NCBI GenBank assembly: GCA_017304655.1
Contig: JAFKLY010000004.1
Coordinates: 186,001 to 250,000, forward strand
DNA length: 64,000 bases
Source of the DNA: Sphingomonas sp.
GTDB taxonomy: Bacteria > Pseudomonadota > Alphaproteobacteria > Sphingomonadales > Sphingomonadaceae
Direction: 5' to 3'
The notes beneath the pieces are model-generated. The model made no database searches. It saw nothing but the letters and a program-made list of their open reading frames with translations, and had not been told where the DNA came from. The number at the start of each line of letters is the position of its first letter. Position 1 is the stretch's first letter. Of this stretch, positions 42,197 to 52,794 are shown in pieces. Both the position numbers and the translations under genes were made by a program.

Positions 42197-42889
42197 TTGA
42201 TTGATCAGTCCGAATTTGATGCTCGCACGGATATGCATCGTCACGAGGACCGTGCCCTCTACGATGTGTGGCATCTGGCTGACTCGACCGATCCTATTCT
42301 GAAGCACGGCCGGGCTGATTTTGCTGAGGCCGATCCTCGGAACAATTTAGCGCTATGGGCCGAGCCGAGGTACGGGCCTTGTCTGGGGCGATGCGGGGTT
42401 ATCACCGCGACTTAATGCACAATCCTACTAAGACAGATTTACCTTATCGCTTTACGCGCTTTGGCAGGGATATGGCGAAGGGGATCAACACCCGAGCCCG
42501 ATTTGCGGTCGGGTGTAAAGATAGTGGTGTTTTGGTGATCAGTGCGCATTTCTCCAACCCGACGGCGGACTGGATCTGCACGGAAGCGGATGGCACCCGC
42601 TTCTTTGATGTCAGACCTGGAGGCTTGACGTCATGACTCTTCCGATCCCAGGCTATCCGATAGCCAGCTTCACTCATGTGGCTGTTCGCGCCGCTTTGCG
42701 GGCGATGGGCGAATGTTGCGCTAATTGCCCCGGCCTGTGCGGCTTGCGGATGGGGCTGTGCTGATCGGACGGCGTGCGCATATTGCTGCTGGCCTGATGG
42801 AGGGGAAGAGTCAGTTGAACACGTCGCGCTCTGGGCGCAATCCTGCATCATCGCGCTTGGAAACTCTGCTGGCCGACAATCCGCCGTAG
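42197..42889 (+). other. Chain of small overlapping ORFs of unknown meaning
   Basis: Frames of 72 residues (42197-42415), 54 residues (42472-42636, ending FFDVRPGGLTS), 43 residues (42633-42764, MTLPIPGYPIASF… with a Cys-rich end CCANCPGLCGLRMGLC) and 43 residues (42758-42889) follow one another. Two of the joins are start/stop overlaps (ATGA and GTGCTGA). Ribosome-binding sites are weak and no domain is recognised. They could be real small genes or debris of one frameshifted gene. Confidence 0.25.
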
Positions 42890-43428
42890 CATATCCATGC
42901 CCGCATGGTGATAGATCATAACTTATCAAATGAGCGCGGGATTCGATGATGGCTATTTTCGGGGTGGGTGCTGATAGGCTGGTTTAATCGCCGGTTAGTG
43001 ATAATGTTTATATTATTAAATTGTTTGGAGACGTCACGCATAAATGCGTATTCGCTGCCTTCTCTGATGCACTGGGTCTGCCGCCGGGTGCCGCACCCAC
43101 ATGCAGGGCTTTTCCAATCTGGTATGATTCAGATGGGGATCGGAACGCGCACTTCCGGGCAGCGATGGTCGAGGATGTCGGACCGTCTTCCCGTGACTGA
43201 ACGAGGTCTGCAATTGCGATGCGCTTGATCCCGGGGGCTTCGGCATGTGCCACCAGGCGCGGCATTGGGCACGAGGTTGTTTGCGTGCCTTCGGTGCTGG
43301 GAAGACGACGGCACATGGGGGCGCGCCCTGTGAGTGCCGAGGCTGAAGATCAATATTATGCTGCTGCGGACAACATCGATATGGCAGCCTGACTCACAAC
43401 CAAACGCCTCCGGCAAACCCGGCGCGGT

Positions 43429-44169
43429 TCACATCAGTCCAAAATCCCGATATTCGACCGTGTAGTTTACGGGGCAAGGGCGGCCCCGGACCATGATCAT
43501 CCCGGTCCACGAGACGGTCCGTAGCACTCGAAACTCTGTAGGATGGGGCATCGCCAAGACGCGCATCGCATCAAGGTCAGCTTCGCCGAACATGTGGTGA
43601 GGCGCGCCCGGGTATATTTCGGACACCGACCCATTTCCGAGATCGTGGATGCTGACATAATAGATCCGCTTAAATCGGGGCGGAGTTTCCTTCAAGGCGC
43701 GCCGCATTCCCTCGATTGTCAGGGGATCGAGCCAGAAGCCGTGTTCGGTGTTGTAAATCACCAAGAAGCGACCCTCGCCACCCTGATGGTCAGATTTCAT
43801 CCCGACTAGTTCGAGTGCAAGCGCAGCTTTTTCCGGCGGTTGTAGTGAAGGGGGCGCATCTGCGAAGCGTGGCCCGTGCTCCTTGAGTGGCGCGAACTCA
43901 GCCAGTTCCATCCGCATCGCGCCGAGGGCGGTATCAACGGTGAAGTCGAGGTCGTTTTCCTCGTTCTGCGCGGGTTTGCCAAATGGGGCGAGCGAGGGCT
44001 CGCTTTGACCGGCAACCCATTGGTCGAATGCTTTCACGAATAGGCCTGCTACGAGAACCTCTCGCTCGGCCTTCTCTTTCGGGAACGGGATGACCATCCA
44101 GTCCACGCCATTCGGGCCGGTTCGGATCGGGCCACTCTTGCCCTGAGGTTTCTCTCTCGGTTTTCGCAT
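43429..44169 (-). CDS. Hypothetical protein beside tRNA-Lys
   Basis: About 246 residues from an ATG at 44169 (MRKPREKPQGKSG). The N-terminus is basic. A middle portion (LDFTVDTALGAMRMELAEFAPLKEHG) and a long αβ part (GRFLVIYNTEHGFWLDPLTIEGMRRAL then FKRIYYVSIHDLGNGSVSEIYPG) look like a globular fold, but I do not recognise the family. No signal peptide, membrane helix or catalytic motif stands out. The codon use is compatible with a real gene. It lies in the accessory-looking patch between the MBL operon and tRNA-Lys. Confidence 0.6.
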   Translation of the reverse strand: MRKPREKPQGKSGPIRTGPNGVDWMVIPFPKEKAEREVLVAGLFVKAFDQWVAGQSEPSLAPFGKPAQNEENDLDFTVDTALGAMRMELAEFAPLKEHGPRFADAPPSLQPPEKAALALELVGMKSDHQGGEGRFLVIYNTEHGFWLDPLTIEGMRRALKETPPRFKRIYYVSIHDLGNGSVSEIYPGAPHHMFGEADLDAMRVLAMPHPTEFRVLRTVSWTGMIMVRGRPCPVNYTVEYRDFGLM

Positions 44170-44490
44170 CCGCACACGTAAGCGTGTCGGTGCGCGTAAG
44201 TCCAATCACATGTTCCGCCGTCCCGACGATTAGGGGGCGAGAGTGCGGCGTCAGGAATAACGTTTATGGCTGTTGCCCCGAAAGTTGCCTTAGGCTGCAT
44301 CCCGGCCAAAAACCGCTTCCTCTGGTGCAGGAGATGCGTCTGATCTCTTTGGGTTCGGGCTGCGAAAGGGCTTGGGAATGCAGTCGGAACAGCCTCGCTC
44401 GCAAAAGCGATGCAATGTTGCCCCCGGCGTTGCCCCGGAAGGGGTGTTGCCCAGGTGAAGGGCTAAATATCCAACTAAGTCATTGAAAAA
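44170..44490. other. 321-bp spacer before tRNA-Lys
   Basis: No gene. Several copies of TTGCCCC (in 44270-44290 and 44410-44455) appear, the densest repeat in the interval, and read as GGGGCAA on the opposite strand. No promoter or terminator is recognised and no integrase is present. Confidence 0.4.
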
Positions 44491-44566
<76 letters not shown>

Positions 44567-44706
44567 ACACGGCCGGATTTTTGCAGCTTTGGTGAGGCTG
44601 CCGTCGCGGTGAGCGGCGCCGTTAGCATGGGGTCATATCCTTGCCAACATAAAAATGCGTGCCGCAGAGCGCTTTTTGCGTGGCGGGGCGTTCGCGGTCT
44701 GAAATG

Positions 44707-45822
44707 TCAGCGCCAGCGGTCGCTCAGTGTGTCGCGATTGCGGCTGATGTTTCGGATGATGCCGATGCAAAGCATGACGGTGAGCATTGAAGATCCGCCA
44801 TAGGACATGAAGGGCAGCGGGATGCCGACAACGGGGGCGAGGCCCATGACCATCATGAGATTGATCGAGACATAGAGGAAGATATTGATCGTCAGGCCGC
44901 CCGCAACGAGACGAGCGAAGCGATCATCGGTCTGCTGGGCGACCCGCATGCCCCAGCGCAGCAGCAGCATGAACGCGACGATGAGGGCCACGCCGCCCAT
45001 CATGCCCCATTCCTCGGCCATGGTGGCAAAGACGAAATCGGTATGGCCCTCGGGCAGATAATCGAGATGGCTCTGCGTGCCGTTGAGGAAGCCTTTGCCG
45101 AACAGGCCGCCCGATCCGATCGCGATCTTGGATTGGCTGATATGGTATCCCGCGCCGAGCGGATCACTTTCCGGGTCCATGAAGATGAGGATGCGGTTCT
45201 GTTGATATTCGTGCAGGAAGCTGAACGCGATCGGCACGATCGCCGCGCCGACGAGGCCCGTGCCCACGAACAGGCGGAGCGGCAATCCGGCGAGGAACAT
45301 GACGGTGACGCCGCCCATACTGATCATGCTAGCCGTGCCGAGATCGGGCTGGATCAGCACGAGAATCGCCGGGAAGCCGATCAACGCCAGCGCAGGCCAG
45401 ATCGCGGTGACGGTGCGCGTCTGGGCGATCGGCAGCACGGAATAGAAGCGCGCGACGGCAAGGACGACGGCAACCTTCATGAATTCCGAAGGCTGAAGCT
45501 GCATGAAGCCAAGATTGATCCAGCGCTGGCTGCCGCCTGCGACACCGCCGATCAACTCAACCAGAATGAGCGCCACGAGGATCGCCCCGTAGAGGGGAAA
45601 GGCGCTCATGCGGATCAGCGAATGGGGGATGCGCCCGATCACCTCGGCCATGATGAGGAAGAGGGTGAAGCGGGCCAGCTGCATTCCGGCCCAGGGCATC
45701 ATGTGACCGCCGGCGGCACTGTAGAGCACCACGCCGCCGAAGCTGGCGATGCCGATCAGCAGGGCGTAGAGTCCCCAAGGCAGGCGCGCGATCGCATCGG
45801 GCACAGGAACGAGCTTGTTCAT
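44707..45822 (-). CDS. rodA: Rod-shape-determining peptidoglycan polymerase (SEDS family)
   Basis: A 371-residue multi-spanning membrane protein of the RodA/FtsW/SpoVE family that polymerises glycan strands in the elongasome with PBP2. Family motifs are the GGSQRWINLGFMQLQPSEFMKVAVVLAVARFY block, the FVFATMAEEWGMMGG loop and the final GIPLPFMSYGGSSML. The start overlaps the mrdA stop (ATGA), so it is the last gene of the mre operon. Normal length and no damage. Confidence 0.96.
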   Translation of the reverse strand: MNKLVPVPDAIARLPWGLYALLIGIASFGGVVLYSAAGGHMMPWAGMQLARFTLFLIMAEVIGRIPHSLIRMSAFPLYGAILVALILVELIGGVAGGSQRWINLGFMQLQPSEFMKVAVVLAVARFYSVLPIAQTRTVTAIWPALALIGFPAILVLIQPDLGTASMISMGGVTVMFLAGLPLRLFVGTGLVGAAIVPIAFSFLHEYQQNRILIFMDPESDPLGAGYHISQSKIAIGSGGLFGKGFLNGTQSHLDYLPEGHTDFVFATMAEEWGMMGGVALIVAFMLLLRWGMRVAQQTDDRFARLVAGGLTINIFLYVSINLMMVMGLAPVVGIPLPFMSYGGSSMLTVMLCIGIIRNISRNRDTLSDRWR

Positions 45823-47969
45823 CGCGGCTCCGGCACGGGCGGGGTGGGCATTGGTGACGGTGCAGAGTCGGGCTGTGCGCGCGTCGCTTCGGGCTCGGCC
45901 GCAGCACCGGCGTCCTCGCTCTGGCGGGCCTGATCGGGATCGGGCACCTCGGGCTCGGTCGCTTCCGCAGGCGCGGTCTCATTAGCGGCACCGGCTGCAT
46001 TGTCTGGCGCGGGCGCTGCGGCGAGGCCCTTGGCGATACGGAACTCGTTCAGCTGGCGCTCCAGCCGCTCCTGCGGCGTCCCACCCCATTCCTTCTCGAA
46101 CTTGGCCAGCTTCTCCATCGCTTTCGCCGGGTCGTAGAGATAGGTGATGCAGTCGCCCACGATCATCGGCGAGTCCTGGATGCGGTTGGTATGCCCACCA
46201 TGCTCCAGAATGCAGGAAATAGCGTAGCGCGGATTGTCGAACGGCGCGAAGCCCTGAAAGAGGGCATGATCGCGCAGCTTGAACGGCAGACCGGCATTGC
46301 CGCGCACGCCCCGTGCGCGCTCGGCTGCGGTGATCGCGCGCACCTGCGCGGTGCCGGTCTTGCCGGCGAGCAGCACGCCCGGCACATCGAGCCGTGCCGC
46401 GCGACCGGTGCCGCCGCCATTGACGACATCCTTCATGGCGTTGCGGATGACGGTGAGATGATCGAGTGGAATGCCGAGCGGGCTTCCCTCATGCCGCTTG
46501 CCATCAACAAGGTAATGCGGATTGAGATCGAGCCCTGTCGCGAGCCGCGCCGCCATGACGCACATCTGCGTAGGATTGACGAGCATATAGCCCTGGCCGA
46601 TCGTCGCGTTGACCGTGTCGTACGGCTGCCATTCCTGCTTGTACTTCTTGAGCTTCCAGGCCGGATCGGGGACCGTGCCATAGCTCTGGTTGGGGAAGGG
46701 CAGGTCGAACTTCTGGCCCAACCCCATGCGTCGCGCCATCGCGGCGATGACGTCCATGCCGATCTTCTGGGCGAAGTAATAGAAATAGATGTCGCAGCTC
46801 TGCTCGATGGCGCGGTGCATGTTGACGGTGCCGTGGCCGCGCCGGCTGTGACAGTGGAAAACGCGATTGCCGACGCGCAGACCACCGGTGCAGACCGTCG
46901 ATTCCTCCGGCGACAGGCCCGCCTCAAGGAAGGAAAGGGCGACCATCGGCTTGACGGTCGAGCCAGGCGGATAGAGGCCGGCCAGCGTCTTGTTGCGCAG
47001 GGGCACGTGATCGTCCTCGGAGAGCATCTGCCATTCAAGATGCGAGATGCCGTCCGAAAAGCTGTTGGGGTCGAAGCTCGGCATCGAGGTCGAGGCGAGA
47101 ATGTCGCCGGTCAGGCAGTCCATGATCACCACAGACCCGCTCTGCGTGCCTAGCCGGCGCCCGGCAAACTCCTGAAGGCCGGCATCGACAGTGAGCCGAA
47201 TGGAGTGGCCCGGCGTGTCCGGCCGCGTGGTCAATTCACGGACGATCTTCCCGCGAGCTGTTACTTCGACCCGGCGCGCGCCCGGCTTTCCGGTGAGGAA
47301 GCGCTCGAGGGATTTTTCGAGCCCCTGCTTGCCGATCTTGTAGCCTGGCGTAATCAACAACGGGTCCTTGGTCTTCTGATAATCTTCCGCCGAGGCGGCG
47401 CCAACATAGCCGATCAGATGGCCGACTGCCGGGCCTGCCGGATAGAAGCGTGAAAAGCCCTGTGCCGGAGCGACTCCGGGGAATTCCGAGAGACGGACCG
47501 AGAGTGCGGCATATTGCTCATAAGTTAGGTCATCCGCCACCTGCACGGGCTGGAAGCCGGCTGCCTTGTCGAGATCTTCGTTGATGCGATCGACCTGATT
47601 AGGGTCGAGCTTCAGCATCTCGGCCAATTCTGCCACGACCTTCTCGCGATTTTGCAGGCGATCGGGAATCAGGTCGACGCGAAAATTGGTGCGGTTGGAT
47701 GCGAGAGGCCGACCCTTGCGGTCGATGATCCAGCCCCGGCGGGGCGGAATGATCGTGAGATTGACGCGATTGCTCTCCGACAGAAGATTATACTTCTCAT
47801 TCTCGGCAATCGCGATCCAGCCCATCCGGGTGACGAGCAGTCCGCCGACCGTGACCTGCGCGGCGCTGAGAAAGAAGGCGCGGCGACTGAACGTGAAAGA
47901 CTGGCTCGCCTGCGTGACAGTCTTGTTGCCGAAAAGATGGAAATTTCGCAGTTTCAAGGCAGGCGCCAC
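45819..47969 (-). CDS. mrdA: Penicillin-binding protein 2
   Basis: A 716-residue transpeptidase anchored by one N-terminal helix (AAQVTVGGLLVTRMGW). The pedestal runs to about residue 265; catalytic motifs are STVK in PPGSTVKPMVAL, SCD in IEQSCDIYFYYFAQ and KTG in LAGKTGTAQVRAI. The last 90 residues are Ala/Pro/Glu-rich and look disordered, which is long for a PBP2 and may be lineage-specific. The start is a GTG at 47969, inside the mreD gene by 16 bp. It partners RodA in side-wall synthesis. Confidence 0.94.
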   Translation of the reverse strand: MAPALKLRNFHLFGNKTVTQASQSFTFSRRAFFLSAAQVTVGGLLVTRMGWIAIAENEKYNLLSESNRVNLTIIPPRRGWIIDRKGRPLASNRTNFRVDLIPDRLQNREKVVAELAEMLKLDPNQVDRINEDLDKAAGFQPVQVADDLTYEQYAALSVRLSEFPGVAPAQGFSRFYPAGPAVGHLIGYVGAASAEDYQKTKDPLLITPGYKIGKQGLEKSLERFLTGKPGARRVEVTARGKIVRELTTRPDTPGHSIRLTVDAGLQEFAGRRLGTQSGSVVIMDCLTGDILASTSMPSFDPNSFSDGISHLEWQMLSEDDHVPLRNKTLAGLYPPGSTVKPMVALSFLEAGLSPEESTVCTGGLRVGNRVFHCHSRRGHGTVNMHRAIEQSCDIYFYYFAQKIGMDVIAAMARRMGLGQKFDLPFPNQSYGTVPDPAWKLKKYKQEWQPYDTVNATIGQGYMLVNPTQMCVMAARLATGLDLNPHYLVDGKRHEGSPLGIPLDHLTVIRNAMKDVVNGGGTGRAARLDVPGVLLAGKTGTAQVRAITAAERARGVRGNAGLPFKLRDHALFQGFAPFDNPRYAISCILEHGGHTNRIQDSPMIVGDCITYLYDPAKAMEKLAKFEKEWGGTPQERLERQLNEFRIAKGLAAAPAPDNAAGAANETAPAEATEPEVPDPDQARQSEDAGAAAEPEATRAQPDSAPSPMPTPPVPEPR

Positions 47970-48469
47970 CGGTCAAGCATCGCACAGATGCGCACGACGA
48001 AGGGGAATAGGCCGACACTATAGGCAAGTTGCGGAAGAATCTGAAGGATTGGCCCGCCATTGCCGGCCAGCCGGACAAACAGCCAGCCGCCGGCCAGCGT
48101 GAAGGCGATCGCGCCCACCGCCATGAACCAGCCATGCCAATAGTCCCGCCAGAAATGCCGCTGACTTTCGAAATCGAGCGCGAGGAGCACGACGGTCCAG
48201 AGAAAGACCGCGCTGCCCAACGGCTGCCCACTCATCAAATCGTCGAACAGGCCCAGCGGTGCACCGATCCAGAGCGGCCAGACGTCGGTTCGCAGCAGTC
48301 GCCAGGCAACGAAGAGCATGAGGCCAAAAGGCGGCATGAGCGGCGTCTGCGCTATGACGGGCGCGAGTGCAGAGAGCATCGACCCGATCATGACCGAGAC
48401 GATCGGCGTACCGCGAATGTGCAGTGGCGTTCGCCAGCGCCCGATACGATTATCGTAGCGGCCGATCAT
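47954..48469 (-). CDS. mreD: Rod-shape-determining protein MreD
   Basis: A 171-residue inner-membrane protein with five or so hydrophobic segments. It includes the family-like PPFGLMLFVAWRLLRTDVWPLWIGAPLGLFDDLMSGQPLG segment, where the GLFDD loop is typical. It links MreC to the polymerases. Its start overlaps the mreC stop by ATGA and its end overlaps the mrdA start, so it is translated with both. Confidence 0.88.
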   Translation of the reverse strand: MIGRYDNRIGRWRTPLHIRGTPIVSVMIGSMLSALAPVIAQTPLMPPFGLMLFVAWRLLRTDVWPLWIGAPLGLFDDLMSGQPLGSAVFLWTVVLLALDFESQRHFWRDYWHGWFMAVGAIAFTLAGGWLFVRLAGNGGPILQILPQLAYSVGLFPFVVRICAMLDRWRLP

Positions 48470-49368
48470 GGACGTGCGGCATTGGCTGCTTCGCTGACGC
48501 GAGCGGCCTCTTCCCGTTCCGCTTCGGCCGGCCGGAAGGGGGTCTGGACCACGACAAGTTCGACGCGCGATGGATTGGCCAGCGGAATGGCAATGGCGCG
48601 ATCACCCTGAAGCCGCGCGACAATGGCGACCGGGATATTCGGGCGATAGAGGCCGCCGATGCCCGAGGTGACCACGACATCACCCGGCTTGAACGGGTTG
48701 CTCTCGGTATTGAGTGCCCGGATCTCAAGCGTGCCGTCGCCGCGACCGGAACTGATCCCGGCGATGTTGTCGCTGGTGCGACGTACAGGCACCACATTGC
48801 CTTCGTCGATGAGCAACAGAACATCGGCCGTATTTGGGCCGGCGCGGAGGACGCGACCTACCAGGCCTTCCGGCGCGCGCACCGGCATTCCTGGCGCGAC
48901 GCCGCGCGACCGACCGATATCCAGTCGTGCAAGGCGCGCTGCGCTGGATGCCGTTGAAGAAATGAGATGGCCTGCAGAGACGACGCCACTATCCGTCTCG
49001 GTGAGACGGAGCAGGCGCTTTAGGCGGAAATTTTCCTGTCGGATGGCGTCGGCTTCGATGAGTTTTGTACGATTGGCGTCGACCTGCCGACGCAGGGCCG
49101 CATTTTGCGAGCCCGCGTTGACATAGGCGGCCACTTCTTCATCGAGATTGCCGATGCCGACGACCACAGCGCGCAAGCTGGCCGAGATCGGACGCGTTAC
49201 TTCCGCACTGGCCGAGCGCAACGCGTTGAAGCCTGTTGGATCAGCAATCGAGACAATCAGCAGCAGCAGGCCGACGAGCGCGCCGGCGATCGCAATCACA
49301 TAGCTGGCAAATAGCCCATATTGCGCCTTCCGGTCATATCCGGGGCGCCTCTTGGCTGGTGGCGCCAT
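48466..49368 (-). CDS. mreC: Rod-shape-determining protein MreC
   Basis: A 300-residue periplasmic scaffold protein anchored by an N-terminal helix (FASYVIAIAGALVGLLLLIVSIA). A coiled coil follows (about residues 75-115), then two β-barrel-like domains with the conserved VVSAGHLISS, GVAPGMPVRAPEGLVGRV and LIDEGNVVPVRR turns. It binds PBP2 and MreD. It lies 16 bp downstream of mreB on the same strand. Normal length. Confidence 0.94.
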   Translation of the reverse strand: MAPPAKRRPGYDRKAQYGLFASYVIAIAGALVGLLLLIVSIADPTGFNALRSASAEVTRPISASLRAVVVGIGNLDEEVAAYVNAGSQNAALRRQVDANRTKLIEADAIRQENFRLKRLLRLTETDSGVVSAGHLISSTASSAARLARLDIGRSRGVAPGMPVRAPEGLVGRVLRAGPNTADVLLLIDEGNVVPVRRTSDNIAGISSGRGDGTLEIRALNTESNPFKPGDVVVTSGIGGLYRPNIPVAIVARLQGDRAIAIPLANPSRVELVVVQTPFRPAEAEREEAARVSEAANAARP

Positions 49369-49384
49369 ACTGGCGCGTCCTCAA

Positions 49385-50440
<1,056 letters not shown>

Positions 50441-50571
50441 TCATGCCAGACGCGCCGAAGATGACGCGCTTCGCGATCCTATGGGAAACTGCGACCTGTC
50501 CGAGTCCGGCCATCCGAAAAATGGACGGCTTTCGCTCGCTTAGGACGCTCGCTTGGTCTAGTCGCTAGGCA

Positions 50572-52371
50572 ATGTCAATACGCCGCCTCCCAGAGACTCT
50601 CGTGAATCGAATCGCCGCCGGTGAAGTGGTCGAAAGGCCCGCCAGCGCGCTGAAGGAATTGGTCGAAAACGCGCTTGATGCCGGCGCACGTGCCATTTCC
50701 GTCGGTCTACGTCAGGGCGGGCTGGACGGTATCGTTGTGACCGATGATGGGCATGGGATCGCGCGAGACGAAATGCCGATCGCGCTGGAACGTCACGCAA
50801 CCTCAAAGCTCCCGGACGAAGCGATCGAGCAGGTCAGGACGCTCGGTTTTCGCGGCGAAGCGCTCCCTTCGATCGGCAGTGTTTCACGGCTGACCTTGTC
50901 AAGTCGGCAAGCCGGTGGCGACGGATGGCGGATCGTTTGCGATAATGGCGTGCTAAGCGACGTTGAGCCCTGCGCCATGCCGTATGGCACCCGGGTCGAG
51001 GTGGAGGGGCTTTTCGCACGCGTGCCGGCCCGGCGTAAGTTTCTGCGCAGTCCGCGCTCGGAATATGCGGCCTGCCTCGACATCGTCCGGCGCCTCGCCA
51101 TGGCGCGGAGCGACGTTGGGTTCGTCTTGGAGCATGACGGTCGCCGCGTTCTCTCCTTGCCGGCTTCACAGGAGCGTGAGGATCGGGTCGCGCAGCTGAT
51201 CGATCGCGAGCTGGCTGACAATCATGTCATCGTGGAGCTTGAGCGCGAGGGTGTTTCGCTGGCGGGCGTCGCGTCTCTGCCGACGTTCCATCGCGGCAGC
51301 GCCGATCATCAATATCTGTTCGTGAATGGGCGGCCTGTGCGGGATCGGCTGCTGGTCGGTGCGGTGCGCGGTGCCTATGCCGATTTCGTCGCGCGCGACC
51401 GGCATCCGGTACTTGCGTTATTCCTGACGATTCCCGTCGAGGAGGTGGACGTGAATGTCCATCCGGCCAAGACCGAGGTGCGCTTCCGCGACCCGGCGTT
51501 CATGCGCGGCATGATCGTCAGCGGGTTGCGGCGTGCGCTGGATGCCGCGGGCATGCGGGTCATCAATCGGCCTGATGCCGGATCGACCGAGCTCTGGCAG
51601 CGCGATGCGGAGCCTGGCTTTGGTCCCGCGCAGCTGCCATCGAGTGGAACCTTCCTGCCCGACTGGTCATCACGGGGCGGGGCTGGCGGCGGCACCCCGC
51701 TTTTTGCTGACCGGCAGGCGCGCTTCTCGGGTTTCGCGCCTTCGGGACGTGCCGAGCCGGCGGTGGCAATGCCTACGGACGAGGCGAGGGCATTTCCACT
51801 CGGCGTTGCGCGCGGACAGGTGGCGCGGACGTATATCGTTGCGGAAGCCGAGGATGGCCTCATTCTCGTGGACCAGCATGCCGCGCATGAACGCCTCGTG
51901 CTGGAGCGGATGCGCAAGGCGCTGGCGGACGGCTCTGTCGCTAGGCAAGCTCTGCTGCTACCGGAAGTAGTCGAGCTGGACGAACCTGCCTGCGACCGGA
52001 TCGAGGCGCGGATCGACGAGCTTGGCGAACTGGGGCTGGAGGTCGAGCGCTTTGGGCCGGCGGCGATGCTGGTGCGGGCGGCGCCGGCCATGCTGGGGCT
52101 GAGTGACGTAACCGGTCTGGTGCGGGATCTGGCGGACGACCTCGCAGCCTTGGGCGACGCAACCTCGCTTAAGGGGCGGCTCGATCTCGTTGCCGCGACC
52201 ATGGCCTGCCATGGGTCGGTGCGGGCAGGCCGCGTGCTCTCGGTGGCCGAGATGAATGCGCTGCTGCGCGAGATGGAGGTAACCCCCCATTCCGGGCAGT
52301 GCAACCATGGGCGCCCGACTTGGGTCAAGCTCGCCCATGGCGACATCGAGAAGCTGTTCGGTCGCCATTGA
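50572..52371 (+). CDS. mutL: DNA mismatch repair protein MutL
   Basis: A 599-residue GHKL ATPase. ATP-binding motifs are ELVENALDAGA (E and N), DDGHGI, and GFRGEALPSIGSVSRL. The C-terminal half carries the endonuclease-type motif DQHA-x2-E-x4-E (VDQHAAHERLVLERM) plus the ACHGS and CNHGRP metal-site motifs, so this MutL is expected to nick DNA, as in most bacteria lacking MutH. The ATG at 50572 precedes the conserved MSIRRLPETLVNRIAAGEVV opening. Normal length. Confidence 0.96.
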   Translation: MSIRRLPETLVNRIAAGEVVERPASALKELVENALDAGARAISVGLRQGGLDGIVVTDDGHGIARDEMPIALERHATSKLPDEAIEQVRTLGFRGEALPSIGSVSRLTLSSRQAGGDGWRIVCDNGVLSDVEPCAMPYGTRVEVEGLFARVPARRKFLRSPRSEYAACLDIVRRLAMARSDVGFVLEHDGRRVLSLPASQEREDRVAQLIDRELADNHVIVELEREGVSLAGVASLPTFHRGSADHQYLFVNGRPVRDRLLVGAVRGAYADFVARDRHPVLALFLTIPVEEVDVNVHPAKTEVRFRDPAFMRGMIVSGLRRALDAAGMRVINRPDAGSTELWQRDAEPGFGPAQLPSSGTFLPDWSSRGGAGGGTPLFADRQARFSGFAPSGRAEPAVAMPTDEARAFPLGVARGQVARTYIVAEAEDGLILVDQHAAHERLVLERMRKALADGSVARQALLLPEVVELDEPACDRIEARIDELGELGLEVERFGPAAMLVRAAPAMLGLSDVTGLVRDLADDLAALGDATSLKGRLDLVAATMACHGSVRAGRVLSVAEMNALLREMEVTPHSGQCNHGRPTWVKLAHGDIEKLFGRH

Positions 52372-52389
52372 CGGCCGAACAGGACGGGC

Positions 52390-52794
52390 TCAGGCGGGCT
52401 TCAGCCGGTGGAACTCGCGGCGGAACACCGCTGCACGAATGTTGGTGTAGAGATCGCCCTCATATTCGTAGAGCGCGAAACTGTTGATGTGATAGCGGTC
52501 GCCCTTGGCGAGCGGGCCGGAGGTGAAATCGGGCGCATCGATGAGCGCCACGAATTCGGACTCCAGCTCGGCGACCAGGCGCTTGCCGTCCGTGAAGGTG
52601 TTGCGGACTTGGATCGTGCGCTTCGTCTGGATGTTCACCTTCTTGTAGAAGCTGACGATGGCGTCATGCCCGACCATTTCGGTGCCATTGCCGATGACGA
52701 GGCGAACATCCGGCGCATAGTTGGTGACGAGCCTAGCCCAATCCTGCGCGTTGAAGGCCGCGATATAGGCGCGGAAGCGCTCTTCCTGCGTCAT
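52390..52794 (-). CDS. SnoaL-like/NTF2-fold protein
   Basis: A 134-residue α+β-barrel protein (MTQEERFRAYIAAFNAQDW… through HINSFALYEYEGDLYTNIRAAVFR). The conserved opening YIAAFNAQDWARLV and the VGHDAIVSFY segment fit the SnoaL-like polyketide cyclase/ketosteroid-isomerase-like superfamily. The substrate is unknown. The start overlaps the stop of the second SnoaL gene upstream (ATGA), so they are co-translated and may form a hetero-oligomer. Confidence 0.75.
   Translation of the reverse strand: MTQEERFRAYIAAFNAQDWARLVTNYAPDVRLVIGNGTEMVGHDAIVSFYKKVNIQTKRTIQVRNTFTDGKRLVAELESEFVALIDAPDFTSGPLAKGDRYHINSFALYEYEGDLYTNIRAAVFRREFHRLKPA

Larger units (their letters stand above)
41403..43428. other. 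2-kb poorly coding interval with decayed gene fragments
   Basis: No full gene was recognised. It contains a GMC-oxidoreductase remnant (41632-41864), an A+T-rich patch (42030-42085, runs of TTAATTTATAATTATC type), a chain of tiny overlapping ORFs (42197-42889) and a stretch (42960-43428) where I see nothing that codes. The base composition is lower in G+C than the neighbouring core operons. It may be the eroded remains of an inserted segment next to the 3' side of tRNA-Lys. Confidence 0.5.

Noticed and set aside
46191..47153. 320-codon plus-strand frame opposite mrdA
   Set aside because: Antisense to the PBP2 catalytic domain; no motif.
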